Below are positions 24,159-37,200 of a DNA stretch of 64,000 nt, one piece after another. The position numbers and the translations under genes are program-made. Position 1 is the first letter of the stretch. Every line of letters begins with the position of its first letter. Source of the DNA: Nereocystis luetkeana (lineage: Eukaryota; Sar; Phaeophyceae; Laminariales; Laminariaceae); contig JARUPZ010000004.1 of the NCBI GenBank assembly GCA_031213475.1, positions 5,403,169 through 5,467,168 on the forward strand, written 5' to 3'. A model generated the notes under the pieces. It was not told the origin of the DNA, did no database searches, and saw nothing but the letters and a program-made list of their open reading frames with translations.

Positions 24159-24871
24159 CCCACACTAACTCACAATGCAATGCAGTCCGTGGTCGCAGGA
24201 CAGGCTCCAATCAGTCTGAGAGTGGAAGAAATACCTCGGTAGTGAAACAGAGGCAAAAACAAAAGACAAGCATACGCCCTCCACCACTGCGGACAAAAAC
24301 CTAAAAAAAAAGATGAAGCGAAGCAAAAAAAAAAAAAAAAAAAAAAAACAGAAGCAGAGGGCAAAACGCAAAAAAAGCAAAACGGACAAGACTAACAGGT
24401 ACAGGTTCGTTGGTCACAAAACTACGCAAAAAAAGAGATATGAACAGCATTTTATTCATTTTACTCGGAGTATTGTTTTTTAATCTTCACATTCACTTTC
24501 CAGCCTAGCCCGTAGAATGTTTTACCCTTAACGAGCTGCTGGACAAGCCGTGGTCACAGGTGTCTACCCTTCCCCCCCCCCGCTACGTGTCTTTTGTTTT
24601 TTGTCGCGCATAGGGTTCATTTCAGCACTAATTCCCACTGCTCGTCCATTTTCATCGAATGTAGCCAACACACGCTGTCGCGTTTTCCGCTAATAATGAT
24701 TTCTTATGTGCAAGAAAAAGGCCTTACAAGCATGCACTCGGTGAAACTTGAATCCACGAAATTGATCTTGATGGGAACGGGGACCGCCTACCAAGCCACC
24801 GAGGACGCCTGCTCGCCATGTACTATTATTTTAATGAAGAACAGCAGTATTGAAAATGTATTGATATAATA

Positions 24872-25207
24872 TCACGGGGGACCATAGTTGATAGAAACAA
24901 ATATTGTCAGTAAAAAGGGGTAAATATATACCCTGGTACCTGGTAGGTTTTATCTATACCATACCTGTTTTTTTTTTTTTTTTTTTTTTTTTCATCCCAT
25001 TTATTATCTCCGCACATCTTCTTCTCTCTCTCCTTCCAACTCGTAACTCAGATCCGGGGTCACATAGCAGGCTCTTCTCCCCCCTTCCCGCTACGGTACG
25101 TGCCTTCATTTTTATCGCGAGAAGATTTCAGCCTTTTCTTCCCTCGTCGACTCGCATCGAATTGTGCCTACCTGGTAGGTCCTATTAACTACTATGGTCC
25201 CCCGTAT
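24872..25207. mobile_element. MITE family 1 copy interrupted by a SINE
   Basis: The left part TCACGGGGGACCATAG, preceded by TA, and the right part GGTCCTATTAACTACTATGG, ending in CCCCCGTA followed by TTA, enclose the SINE copy at 24968-25170. The right TIR tip is slightly altered. Confidence 0.8.
24968..25170 (-). mobile_element. SINE copy, 5' truncated, A-tailed
   Basis: Poly-T of about 25 bases on the plus strand is followed by the same body as at 21933-22288, ending at GTGCCTA without the distal body or tRNA-like head. TACCTG occurs on both sides (24962-24967 and from 25169) and may be the target-site duplication. It is very similar to the full copy, so both are fairly young. Confidence 0.82.
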
Positions 25208-25868
25208 TAGTAGACAACCTTCATCCTGGACACGACAGGAACGACATGCACGTTCCTTGAAAGAAAGGGGACTAATATAAGGGACAGAGGAACAAGAAAA
25301 AAGTTAAATAGTCAGATCAAAATAGAAGAAGAGGACCTTATACAATCTGGGAGAAGAGATCCTTCGGTTGGTATTATTAATAATAGGCTGTTCAGGTGTT
25401 TGGGTTCAGGTACCGGGAGGATGGGAGGAAAGAGAAAAGTTTTTTTTTTACAGCATACTATATATTACCAGGTACCTGGTAGCAGTAATACCTATTTTCG
25501 TACTTGGGACTGGTACAACATAAAAAGTAGCATACCCGGTATATCCGTGCGTAGTCCTTTTTTAGCTTATTTCTCCGTGGAATTCGGTTCGACTTCATTT
25601 GGGTTAAGCTTCATTCCATATTTTTATTTTTCTTGCCATCCGACAATGTGCAGCATGATCTGCAACATGGGATCACTCATAATATTCTTGAAAGAAGAAA
25701 GCCTCGGAAACAAAAAGGAGACCCATGCACCAAGTCTACCTCCGGCATTTTTTTTTACGTCACGGGACAGCTCACGCGGACTTTAATTGCGCGCCGCGCA
25801 ATGTATATAAAACCCCTTTTTTGGCAGGCACTGGAGTCATTCCCATTGACATAAGGCAACTTTTTTGA

Positions 25869-26300
25869 GATCCTCGGCAAAACCAACGATACCGTCATGA
25901 AATCTGAACGTAATGCGCTGTGTGTTAAGGTCTCCGACCCACCCTAGTGTCACAGTGCTCCCACCTCGGTCGGTGATATGTGGCATGGGCCGACCAGGCG
26001 TCTGATAGAACAAACATTTTGGCGCTCGTCTGTGCAAGACAGACGACTACAAATTTTGACCCCTCTCCGACACCAAGAAGTCGACCATTTTTTTAGGTTT
26101 GACATCGATCGACAAACCCAACGATTACGCCACGAACTCAGAATGAAGCGTGCTGATTAGAGGCTCCACCCCACACTATTAATAGTATCACAGTTCTCAC
26201 ACTTCGGTCGGTGATATGTGACGTTGGGTGGGCTAGGCGTCTCCTAAAAACATATTTGGCAGCTGGTGTGTGGAAAACAGACGACAAATACTCTCGATTC
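25869..26300. repeat. Tandem duplication, about 235-bp unit
   Basis: Two units share CCAACGAT, TCACAGT, TCGGTCGGTGATATGTG, AGGCGTCT and CAGACGAC in the same order. They have diverged by substitutions and small indels. Their function is unknown. Confidence 0.8.
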
Positions 26301-26882
26301 CTCTGCGTTGGCACAAAATAGAACTTTTTGAAAGTTTTGACGAAGGGCGTAGGACGCCGCGGGTAACCTCTCGCCCCCTAGACCGCGGATGCCGATGATA
26401 CCTCCGAGGCCATAATTTTCACTCATTGGCCTTGCCCGGTACGAAGCTCGTTGACCATGGATGGATTGCATGTCGAGATCGAAGGTCAATCGTCTCGTGA
26501 CTATGGGTGTGCCAGCTGCGAGTTGTGCCTTTCTTCACCTTGCTTGTGTGCGGCGTGATTTTCGCGTGGTTCCCGTGGTTCCCGTTAATACAGCGATTTA
26601 ATTGGAACATGGCTCGCGCTGTTCGCGTTCTTTCAGCCATTTTTATTGGAAAATAGCTGGCGTCAACTGTCCCTTAATATTTAAAACTTGCCTCTACCTC
26701 CCTTCTGTCTTCTGTGCCAACTTAAATATCGTTTCACTATGTACATCATTTGTTTCATCTTTCGGATTGGGTTGGTATGTTGTTATGTAATTTTTCTCCT
26801 TTGAATGGGGTTTTCGGTTTCCATTGTTCGGCATGCAACCGACGTCACTGACGGTTTAACGAGTTCCTCGTACCGACACCCT

Positions 26883-26955
26883 GTTACTCCGTGTAACAGC
26901 CCTAATTACTCCGTGTAATAGCCCGTATTACTCCATAGTCCGATTACTCCCTGCC
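26883..26955. repeat. Minisatellite with ATTACTCCGTGTAA-type unit
   Basis: Four head-to-tail units beginning (G/A)TTACTCC, each about 18-24 bp: GTGTAACAGCC, GTGTAATAGCC, ATAGTCC and CTGCC follow in turn. Confidence 0.8.
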
Positions 26956-27369
26956 TTGGGGCCCCCTCCACTGGGGCCTACTGTTCTGTGGGGTCTCGGA
27001 CGACCCAGTACCCCAAATGGCCTTCGGCCATCTCAACGCCTGACAGCAGCACTGTACAGATTAACAGAAAGTTGTTGCTTAGGGCAAATGGTTCCTTTGT
27101 TAATCGAGGACGACCTTGGGTGTTGGTATTGCCAGCGCAAGAAGGGGTTTTGCTTCGCCGAAGCACCTCAACTTTTACGCACCGCGGTAATCTGCTCTTA
27201 CCCAGATTTGCCCAGACGAGGAGCGCGGTCGGCGTCAGGTACAGCCGGCCTATACTATCGCTCGGGTCGACTGGGTGTGCTGGGGGTTAGGAAGTCGCCT
27301 TGAGGCTTTACGGTATAAACGTAAACATAGCTCAAAAGACCCGGTGAGGGATGGAAGACACATACTCAC

Positions 27370-27541
27370 GTTGTAGTCAAATGTATTGTATGAAGACGAG
27401 CCTATGAGGGGTATTTTGACGATTAACAGCATAAAGTTCATGATAGACGTGAATCGTCCCGGCCGCCGACGACAAACGCCCCTTGATGATGCCCACATAT
27501 CCAGCCCGTCTGCGTTGCCAATGGCGTTTTTAAAATCAACC
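27370..27541 (-). CDS. Weak candidate exon with a membrane-like segment
   Basis: An acceptor ATATATCAG at 27542-27543 and a donor GTGAGT at 27364-27369 bound 57 open codons in phase 2 to 0. The translation begins VDFKNAIGNADGLDMW and contains a hydrophobic run (IMNFMLLIVKIPLIG). No partner exon was found on either side and I do not recognise the family. It lies upstream of gene B on the opposite strand. Confidence 0.25.
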
Positions 27542-28198
27542 CTGATATATATTGTATATGTCAATCGCACCGCCCGCAACGGTTGTTCGCCGTTCGGCCC
27601 AGATGTGTTACGGGCCCAGCTCGACAGCAACGTTCAACATAAAGTCGCTATCGGCACAGCGTCGAACACCTCTCGTTCAGGTGAGCGGTTATCATGATGT
27701 ATCTAAGCAATATTGTATTTTCGACAAACCCATTCCCTTATTCGTTCGAATGATCTGGGGGCGTGGCTTTCATCCGGACCGGGTGAGTTAACGGGTGACG
27801 GTCCGTCAGAGTATTTGAAGATGATGAATGCAACAATCGAAGTCGTATCCGGGTAAACGTCGATCACCGTGCTGTGCTGTGGATCCCTCGGAGACTACCT
27901 GTAGTACTGTTCACGCAGTAGTGTATACGAAAAGGTCAGACATTTTCAAGGCTATTGTTTCCGTTGTTATCGGCGTCGTTTCAACGTCTTGGCTGCCCGC
28001 GCACGGCCGAAGACCGATAAAACAACAGTAGATCTCGCCGCAACCCAGACCAAGTGACGACATGAAACCGGTGCTGCTCACGATACGTTTTACACAACAA
28101 TATTGACAGCGAGCGATCACTGTAGAGCGCTTCCCTCTCTCGTCCCGACTTCTTTGCGATATATCCAGGCTGCCGCTTCGAAGGTGGCATCATTCGCG

Positions 28199-28250
28199 AT
28201 GAGGTTCGCCAGGTTGTTGGCACCCATACTTCTGGCCGTGGCCACGACCG
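28199..28250 (+). CDS. Gene B exon 1: start codon and signal peptide
   Basis: ATG plus 16 codons and one base (MRFARLLAPILLAVATT, then G), donor GTGCGT. The basic N-terminus, Leu/Ile/Val core and small residues fit a secretory signal. Length and phase match gene A exon 1 exactly. Leader sequence upstream includes a possible acceptor TATCCAG at 28162-28168. Confidence 0.88.
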
Positions 28251-31200
28251 GTGCGTACCACGAAGCCTGAAGCTCGCGTTTACTTGTAACTCGCGGAGGC
28301 GCGTTATTGCGGGTATACTATGTGTTGGGCGCGATTTCAGATCTCTTCGAAGAGGAGAGGTGATTCGGGTTACATCACGAAACGCAGGCCCACTTTCCTG
28401 ACCCCATGCCTGAGATATGGCTGCTACACACCCTGGATTTGTAAACCGGCCGCCACGGTAGGAAAATACCAAGTATGTCGTTGGCACGCATGCATGATCG
28501 ATGGGCATGTTTGTTTTGGATCGTCCCTAGGCCGTTTGACTCTCAGTGATGTCTGATGTTCTTCTGCTGTCCCCCCGCGTCGATTTTCGGCAGGAGACAC
28601 CCGGTGTTTTACGGATGACGTGTGCACCTCGGGAACTACATCCCTGTAAGTATACCACATACAATACACGACATACTCGCGTGCAGAGTCTATTGCGTGC
28701 AGCTTCCGCATAGCTCGCCCCGTAGCTGAACGGTCGGAGGCGTTGATTTTCACCTATCGTGAACATCCCGAGAGAAAAACTTGCCGTATGCCACTACTTG
28801 ATACGTAAACGCCTAGAATTTGGTTGCCAATTCTGGCGAACCTGGTACTCCGGCGTCATGCAATCCGTGAAACAACACTCGGAAAAATAGTACCGCGTCC
28901 ATTGCAGTTGCTGCACGCCCAGGTAGTTGGTTTGCTGATTCTACGAAAAATGCTTCGCCTGAAACCCGAGAGTGGTATATGTGGTGTGTCGACATTGCAA
29001 CGGAAAACGTACAAAAATATTTTGCCGGTCCGCCTAGTTCGACTGCCAGCGCAATCTGAGCATGCCTTGCAGGGCTCAGGCACGGATACACGCGTGCTCA
29101 GGGCAATGATATGTACGATTCGAGCTGGTATAATTCGTCCGCCCGAACAAAGGGGGCGCTGCCGCGGCTGCTGCTACTGTCGTTTGCTGCATTGTGTGAC
29201 TGGAAACCTTTGCCCTGTGTCGCCCGTATTCCTGACCCGTTTCGTCTTGGTCTCCGGCGTCATAGATCTTGGGACCACCCACGGGAAACCGTGTTATTAT
29301 CTCGTCTGTGGGAATCGACTTTGGACAAAATTACTGCTCTTTTCGGTTGCGATCTAGAATCTCCCTATTTACACGAGTTACGGCCCAGTGGATGCGCGAA
29401 GCAACCCGAGGGGTCGTTGATAAACTCGAAGAGTAACCGACAATATTTCCTTTTTTAAAACTACTGTCCCGACTTTTCAAGGCCGTCTAATGTGCCGTTC
29501 GCGAACCGTTGGGCGAAGATATACCCCTATTCTTCAAGAGTCTAGGATACCTTGTTATCATGATATTAATAGGATGTCGACTGATCTGTCATGGCTATTA
29601 CGGGGGACCATAGTTAATAGGGCCTACGGTACACACAAAAACCTATATATATCGGTATTTTTGCTAACAATATTTGGTCCTATTAACTTTGGCCCCCCGT
29701 AATAGTATGTCGACCGGTTTTGTGAAGGGTTAAGCCTCGTGCGAGAGCGATGTAGACCACCACAAAGTCGGCAGGGGCTACGTAAAATTTGGGCTAAACT
29801 ATGTGCTATCGCCATGTCATCCACCTATGCCGCACGAATATATATATCAGTTTCGAGTCTTGGTCACTGCGCCTTCTGGGGTGGAGGGACCTGCACCTAT
29901 TGTCTAGTACCTATATTATCGCGAAGAAATCAACTCTTGGCTAATGTCATTTTTGGAAGTTTGAATGCGCAGTCCTCGCTTCAGGTTGGGGTTCTGAACC
30001 CAATGTAACGATCGAATTTTCCACCTAACCTAACCTGTGTCGAGATGCGAATAGTAGACAGCGAAGGTACGCACAAACTTGATTTTTCGTGTTACCTGAT
30101 TGTAGCTTGTGCTGCCGCCCTCTAACGATACCGTGCGATTCCGCGCGATGCTCGTCTGTTTAAGGAACTTCGAATCATGTGGAATCCGAGACGAAGATGC
30201 GAATGATCTTGCGGCATGTTTCGACGCCATAGGACGGAGCAGCATCGCCTCCGTGTGAGTGTCGCTCTCTCGAGGAGGCTACGTACCACAGCGTGTTTCG
30301 CGGGTTTACACTGTCTGCATACAGACGAGGCATGATCAAACAATGCCCGCTGGCATCTTCGTCGTCGTTTGGATGTCTCAACGAGGCTGAAACGCGTGAA
30401 CAGTATTGCGACTCGATCACGAAACAACCAGGGCACAAAACGAACAAAGCGATGAGAATAACCAAAGTTGTCAACCCTATTGCTATCCCCCCTCTCTGTG
30501 TACCGTAGCATGTAGCATACCATGGCACGTGTTTTCCAGAAACCATCAAAATTTTGCCAATACATGGTTATTTTGATGTTCCCGCCTAGAGGGTCTCTGC
30601 GGCTGCATAGAGGGCTGGCAACCGAAACCGCTCCACCATGGCTGAGACGAACGGCATAGGTATGGCCCAATCTGGTGAATTGTGTGATAGGCTGTCTCTC
30701 CTCGTATTTCTGTTTTTTGTACTATAGTAGGGAGACACGAAGGATGATCGCACTTTGAAGATCGCGCGAATGAAGCATATCATCGCTGCAAAATCTTGTG
30801 GGAAATGTTCTATCACCTGCAACGGATACCTCAGCAGCCTCAAGGACTGGGGGTTGAACTGCCCTTTGTACCCACCGTTTTGATCGCCTCGCTGTTTCAG
30901 AAACCTCAACAGGAATCGCCTCACCGCTCTGCCACTCGATCTCCTCGACGGCTTTGGGGCTCTAACAGATCTGTGAGCGACGCCTGCAGTATACACATGC
31001 CCTGTTTTTGTCGTGGGTTCGTAAACAAACTCGCGCTTGATATCGTCGAGGGTGTTGCTCGAGTTGTAAGGTCCGTTGTCGAATCTCAGCATGGTGGATC
31101 TCCGTGTGACTCTCAGAGAATATGCGATGATGTATCTGCAATCGTTTTCCGAAGTATCCGCTACGCAAGGTCAGATACTGTCTTGAACTGAGTTACGTTA

Positions 31201-34200
31201 CATATCAGCACGTTGTGGTCAAAGCTTGTGTTGTATGGTATGATACGTATGTACGCCGGCCTCCCAAATCGCTGGTCTGGAAATGGAGCTCCTCTCAGAA
31301 AAGAAAAACATTTCTCTCGGCGCGAGGCGGATTGCTTGGTGCGCTCTTCGCGGCCACTTCCTTGGCTCACTACAGCTTAACGGAGAAGGGGCGCTTGAAT
31401 AAGTTCCAGAGTCTGTCGAATCGTGGGCCTGGACACTACACAGATAACAAAAATATTTCAGCAAGAGTCGATATGGTAATGTTCTCCTGAGCCGTGTTTG
31501 ACAAACGTCGGAGTGCAGCGTACGGAGACATTGTGCAGTCAGTCTGCCTTGAACCAAACGCTCCGATCGAATAAAACATCAGTATATACTACTGTCTACA
31601 CGCGTTGCTGTAACGCTTTTTCTGCGCCTCTGCCGTAACGGGGATGCAGGACTCTGGACTTCAATGACCTCACCCTGCAGGCCGGCAACTTCAAGGGTGC
31701 CACCCCTCTGGATACACTGTGAGCGGGGCGCTACTGCAGCAGCATCGGCTCCTTCGTGTAGTCGAGTTGTGGGCATCGGGGAATGCAGTGGATGTTATCA
31801 TCCGTGAAACCTAGTCGACCAATGCAGAGACGCACTCCTGTCGCAGTACAGGGCCATGCCCAACTACCTACGATTGACGTAGGACACATATTTTCGCATA
31901 TTTGATATATGGTACGAAGACTGCAGTCTGTACGTTAGGAGACTTTTTAAGATTTTAAAACTGCAAGACAAACTCCCGCTAAAGCTGTTGGGTGGCTCGC
32001 CATGAAATTCTTTAGTGAATCTCTTAAACACTGTGTCATATATATGTGACGTTTGTTCATGGCGCTTGGTGCCATGTTAATCGCTTTGGACGTTCAATTT
32101 TCGTGGTCGCTCCGTCGCCGCCCCACCGCCGGCATGTCAATGGGCTGCAATAGGAGCATCCGGTTTAACGAGGTCGATGCCCTACCGTCGGGTGTCTTCG
32201 AGGGCCTAGAGTCCCTCCGCGTATTGTGAGTACGCCCCTCCTCAGTGCCAGTCGTGCAGTGCAGCGGCTCCATCAACGATGCTTTTAGATGCCAACAAGT
32301 TACCAGTAAACAAAAAAAAACATGTTGGTTCCTGCACCCACACTGGCTTGCACGTCCACCCACGACGCTTCGCTCGTTCACCCGAGCACAACCCAGGTAG
32401 TTTGTTCCATGCACCCAAGTCAAGATTTTGTCGGGGGCAATCGTTGTTTGTGTGTCTCTTTGCCTTTCATACAGCAGACTTGTCCTTCCACAACACCCCG
32501 TGGGTTTCGAAGATCCCGGCGTTTTCGGTTTTGCCGCCTCGGGTGAAGGTCGTATTAGCGGGACTACTCACTAAATTTTCGCGCTGTCGGGGATCCAATG
32601 TATCCCCTCTTGGTCCGCGTGAGGCACGGATGGACACATGCATGAGTGACACGCCACGAAATCACGGTTGCGCGGAGGAATACCGGTGTTCGCACCGTGC
32701 CTTCCGGCTACAACTTGGACTCGGCCGGCCGGTATCTTGGCCAATTATTTTTCAAGTGTACAGCACGTATTGTCGAGTGGGAGGCGTCGATGCGTACTGC
32801 AACGTGTTGAACGGATGCGGGATGTACCGAACAAGTGCACACAATCGCTGGACTGAGGCCGATCCTACGCACATGTTTTTTTTTTCTGGTATCTCTGGCT
32901 TTGCAACGTCTATTCCCGTCGTGAACCAGGAACCTTACTGCGAATCCTTTGACCTTGCTGGCCGGCGACTTCGAGGAAGCTACATCTTTGGAAATTCTGT
33001 GAGCATCGACATTTTGTATGACCGGATGAACGGCGGTAGGTCGTAGAGAGTAGAGTGCCAACGACATACTCGCTGTTATATGATCATATTCAAGCCCTGA
33101 CCGGCTATCTCTCTCTCTTGGCGAGGTACAATCCCCCCTTTGTTTTACAGCGCGCTCCATTTGGGGGCGAGCTTTTTCACTTTCAGAATTTTTGCAAATT
33201 CTTGACGAACCGCAAAGCAAATGCAGCTGTTGGCCATTCGAGGTTTTCAAGAGCCATTGTCGCAATAGCTGTCCAATCTCCAGGGCAACGCTAATTGCTT
33301 CTGCTTCGCGGTTCAACCATCGCTGTTGGTCTCGCTGCCCCCTCGTGGTTGTCGACTCTAACAGAATCCTCGATCGGATCATTCTGGAGGCCCTGCCATC
33401 TGGTGTCTTCGAGGGGCTGACATCTCTACAAAAGCTGTGAGTTTTAAGACTGCATGCAGTCTCGTTAAGGGGAAAATTATGGGAAAATTACGTGGAATTT
33501 GATTGGATTGTCCACAAAGCGGTACCGAATTTTTAAAGGAGTTAAGAGAGAGTCCTACTTCAACAGCGTCTTCAGCACGTACCCAAGCTTGAACTACAGA
33601 TGTGCATACTACATACCAGGTAGGTATGTAGACCACCCTGATGCCTATTTCCTTGTTTTTTCGTCATGTACGTACGTGGGCCTGCATGGTGACGTGCCGA
33701 TGCCCTGGGTTTGGAACACAGCCAGCCCTCCCCAGGTGCTTAGTAAGTAGTTGCGCCAGCCCGGGGAGACAGTTCAAGACAATGAATAGCTTACGTCCCT
33801 TTTGCTCGCCGCGCTTAGAGCCCTGCTGCAGTCGCCAACGCACGCAGGAACGCACTTTATGGCAAACTGTCTCACCTCGTCGTCAACTGCTGGGGTCTGT
33901 AGAGGATGTGGTGTAGGAACGGTCCCTGGTGCGGGAGATGGGGGATACTATTATCACCAAGTTCCAGATCTACAATTTAAACAGATCTACAATTAAAACG
34001 AAAGCGAGCATAGGTAATCAGGGTCATTCTTGCGGCTTTGTTGTCATTGACGAACAACCGACCTCCGGCTCCTGCTTCTCGTCCGCTGGTCCCTGACGAA
34101 CCAGGGACCTTTCGGAGATTGGGTTGCCTTCGTTGCCGGCAAATGCCTTCGTCGGCTTGCCGTCGCTTCTCGAGCTGTGAGTTGCCGCGATGTACCACCT

Positions 34201-37200
34201 GCTAAAAAATAATATAAAGTCACTCGTAGCTGAGAGGACAAAAAACATGGGAAACATACTAGTTTCACACATGTGTCTCTTCAGCTGAGTTTTCACGGAC
34301 CAGGCGGACTGTGCTTTCACCGAGCGCGAAGCAGCGTGAGATGGTCGGCGGGTTGCACGGAAGGGGGGAGACGTTTCGACCGAATGGATATTGACGGGTC
34401 GTGTGACCGGCTGGCAGCACCTGCGCAGAGGGTATCCGAGATAGCGGATTGGTGTACGTTTATCCGTGACTGGCTGTGCTTCTATCCGTGGTATTCCTAT
34501 GGTCGGGCGGCGAATGTCTCACGTCGGTGTTTTCACCCCCTCCAGTCTCCGGATACAATACCAGTAACCGGTGTAGGCACAGTTTGTACAAGCGTGTGTG
34601 ATTTCGCAGATGACTAAGGGTATTATGTCTAGATTGCGGCAGCACGAGAGTTGTAAACCTTGGCTATGCGAAAGCCGATCAACAACACTACGTGACATCG
34701 CGTTGCTCAGTGGTCACATGGTCACATTCACCCCTGCGGCGACACATTTTTATTACGGCTGACCGTGCGCTCCCGAGTTCGTATCTCGCCGCGTCTTGCC
34801 CATCACGGATCCAGGGACGTTTCGGAGAATTCTTTCACGACCTTGCCAGAAGATGTCTTCGCCGGTGCTCCGTCTCTGCTTCACCTGTAAGTACCAGCTA
34901 TTGTGTATCTGGGCCTATAGCCAGTTTACGGGGAAAAAATAGGGTCGACTTTCACGAGGGCTGTTTTTTAGTTTTTTTTTCGGTATTTTCTCCGAAATTT
35001 CGGTATTTTGTTTTTGTTTTTTCCGATAGGAAAATACCGAAAATTCGGGAAAACACTAAAAATAACTGAAAACCACTCCTCGTTAACCCCTTTAGAACCG
35101 CAGTCCCGTTTTGGGGACAAATTACTTGAAATTTGAGTGTTTTGTCCCCACATATGGGACTGCGGTTCTAGAAGGGTTAAGATCGACCCTCACCCGCAGC
35201 TTCTTGGAACCTCTTGCCCCGCTGGGGAACTATTGAATAGGTATGCAAGCCTGCCAAACAACGTATCGCGGGGCTCGTGCACGTCTGACCCGGACATGTT
35301 CGGCGGATACTTGTGGTGTGACTCGTGTAGGGCGACGACATGTTCGGAGAGTCTACGTTTCGTCGCCGACTTCATATCCACCTTAGTATGGTAGCGACCG
35401 TGATTGCGTGTTTGACCCCTGTGATTCATGACGTTTATAAGCCCAGGTGGTCACGTGTAACACGTGTCTGTTTCAGGCAAATATTAAAACTATTGTTCAC
35501 GGTGAACATAGCCACATAATGTAGCACGTGCTTCCGTTGCGATGCGATCAGACTCGATGGGATTACTCCGATTCACGCCGAACAACGTGTCTCGACCTTT
35601 CGTGCTCGCCGCCCTTCTCTGCATCACAAAACCAGGGATCTTTCGCGCAACCAGTTGCTCACGCTGCCGGCCGACGTGTTCAGCTACGTCCCGTCTCTTC
35701 TCAATCTGTGAGTCCGTCGTGTCTACAGCAGTTCTAGAAGCTTGTCAAGGACTGGATATATATATATCGTTAGTGAAAAATAAATGCACTGCCGAAACGC
35801 AGAGAAAGTTTGCATCGTTGCGTCTGAACAGGAGCGTTGCGTACTCTTGAAACGGTCTTCTACGGTAATTCTACAGACAGCGCGAACCTTGATTACATCG
35901 CGTTCGCTGAACGACTTATTTATATCATGTCTGGTATTTCATTTTTGTGAGGTAATTTTGCTTTGACGCCTCCCAGCTAGCCTCGACCGCTCTTTTTTGC
36001 CGCCTGTTTCTTTTCATCACAAACCAAGGATATGTTCAGTAACCAATCGTCGACGTTGCCAGCCGATGTCTTGAGCTATTTTCCGTCTCTGCTCACTCTG
36101 TGAGTCAGTCGTGACTGCATTGGTACAGAAGTTTATCAGGGACAGGATCCAGCGTCGGCAGAAAACGAAGGCAGTGCCGATCGTTGTATGACGTTGTCTG
36201 GTCGGGGCTAAGACATGGGTATTCGTCCTTGTTTTGTGACGATATTTTCCGCGCGTCCCTTTTCAGACGGCGCCCAACTCGATTGTGTGACTTTCGCAAT
36301 ACTGTCCGTGATTCAAACCTTGTTCATCCCGTCGCATTCAACTATCACCCTAATGAATTATTTGTGGAGCAACACCGCCATGAGAAAGAAATCTTGGCGT
36401 TGTGGTGCTTGTTCTCATTCCACGGTTGGTGGCATGCGACTTCGGTACACTCCATCCGCTAAAGCGCACTGCCCCCCCCCGTTCGTCGCATTTGTCCTCC
36501 ACGAAAAACTCAGGTGCCTTACTAGCAATAAACTTGACACGTTGCCAGACCTCGGAAAGCTGTCATCTCTGCTCGAACTGTGAGTGACCCTTGCGAAACG
36601 CATGAAGCCAGAAGGGAAAAAAAACACACACACTTCCACTCATAGACTGGGTATCTCCGACTCTATGCGAGGACTGAACTCTGGGCGTGCACACGCACAC
36701 ACCCCCAACGAGAAGGTGGCCACATGATCGTCCCTACGCAAGGCTTTTCGTCTCGGTATGCGTACCCTCTCCCTCCGTGTCTGCGAGAGATGTCATTCCG
36801 ACGTTGGCGTCCGCCCATCTTACGTCATGGTCCCACCTGAACCGTCTAGCCTGGTAGAGGGGTAAAGTCCGCCGTAATACGTGTATGTGGGCCGCGCGTG
36901 GTCGACGTGTTTCGGAATAGGTGCGCTGTGTTTCGGAACGTTTGCTGAAGTTTTGGGATAACATATAGTTCCAGTTTGTCGGCGTTAGTTGCATTCTGGC
37001 CACGCACGACGAAGCATACGCTTGTACCACCGCGTGCTCGAGAAACGTGATTGTGTTTCCGTATATGCATGTGAATACGGCGGGTTTATGACGGTACGTG
37101 GTAGAGTATTTTGTACATTCATCACATACAGTCGTCCTCCTTGCTCTCGTCTCCGAAACTCGGCTGAATGTAGATTCTGCCCCGAGTCGTTGTGATACTG

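Larger units (their letters stand above)
17806..28198. other. Divergent intergenic region between genes A and B, rich in mobile elements
   Basis: About 10.4 kb separates the two start codons. I recognise MITEs, SINE copies, microsatellites and local duplications (listed separately) and one weak exon candidate at 27370-27541. Both promoters must lie here or in 5' UTR introns, but no core promoter element stands out enough to call. Confidence 0.6.

Noticed and set aside
23945-24210. Open frames of poly-Leu, poly-Cys, poly-Gln and Thr-rich type
   Set aside because: Products of the (TTG)n microsatellite in different frames and strands.
21900-25188. Open frames starting in poly-Phe at 21900 and 24904
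   Set aside because: They are read-through of SINE A-tails and bodies.
32279-33046. Longest simple plus-strand open frame in this part of gene B (255 codons)
   Set aside because: It spans introns, runs in the wrong frame across the LRR exon at 32930-32998 and has no domain.
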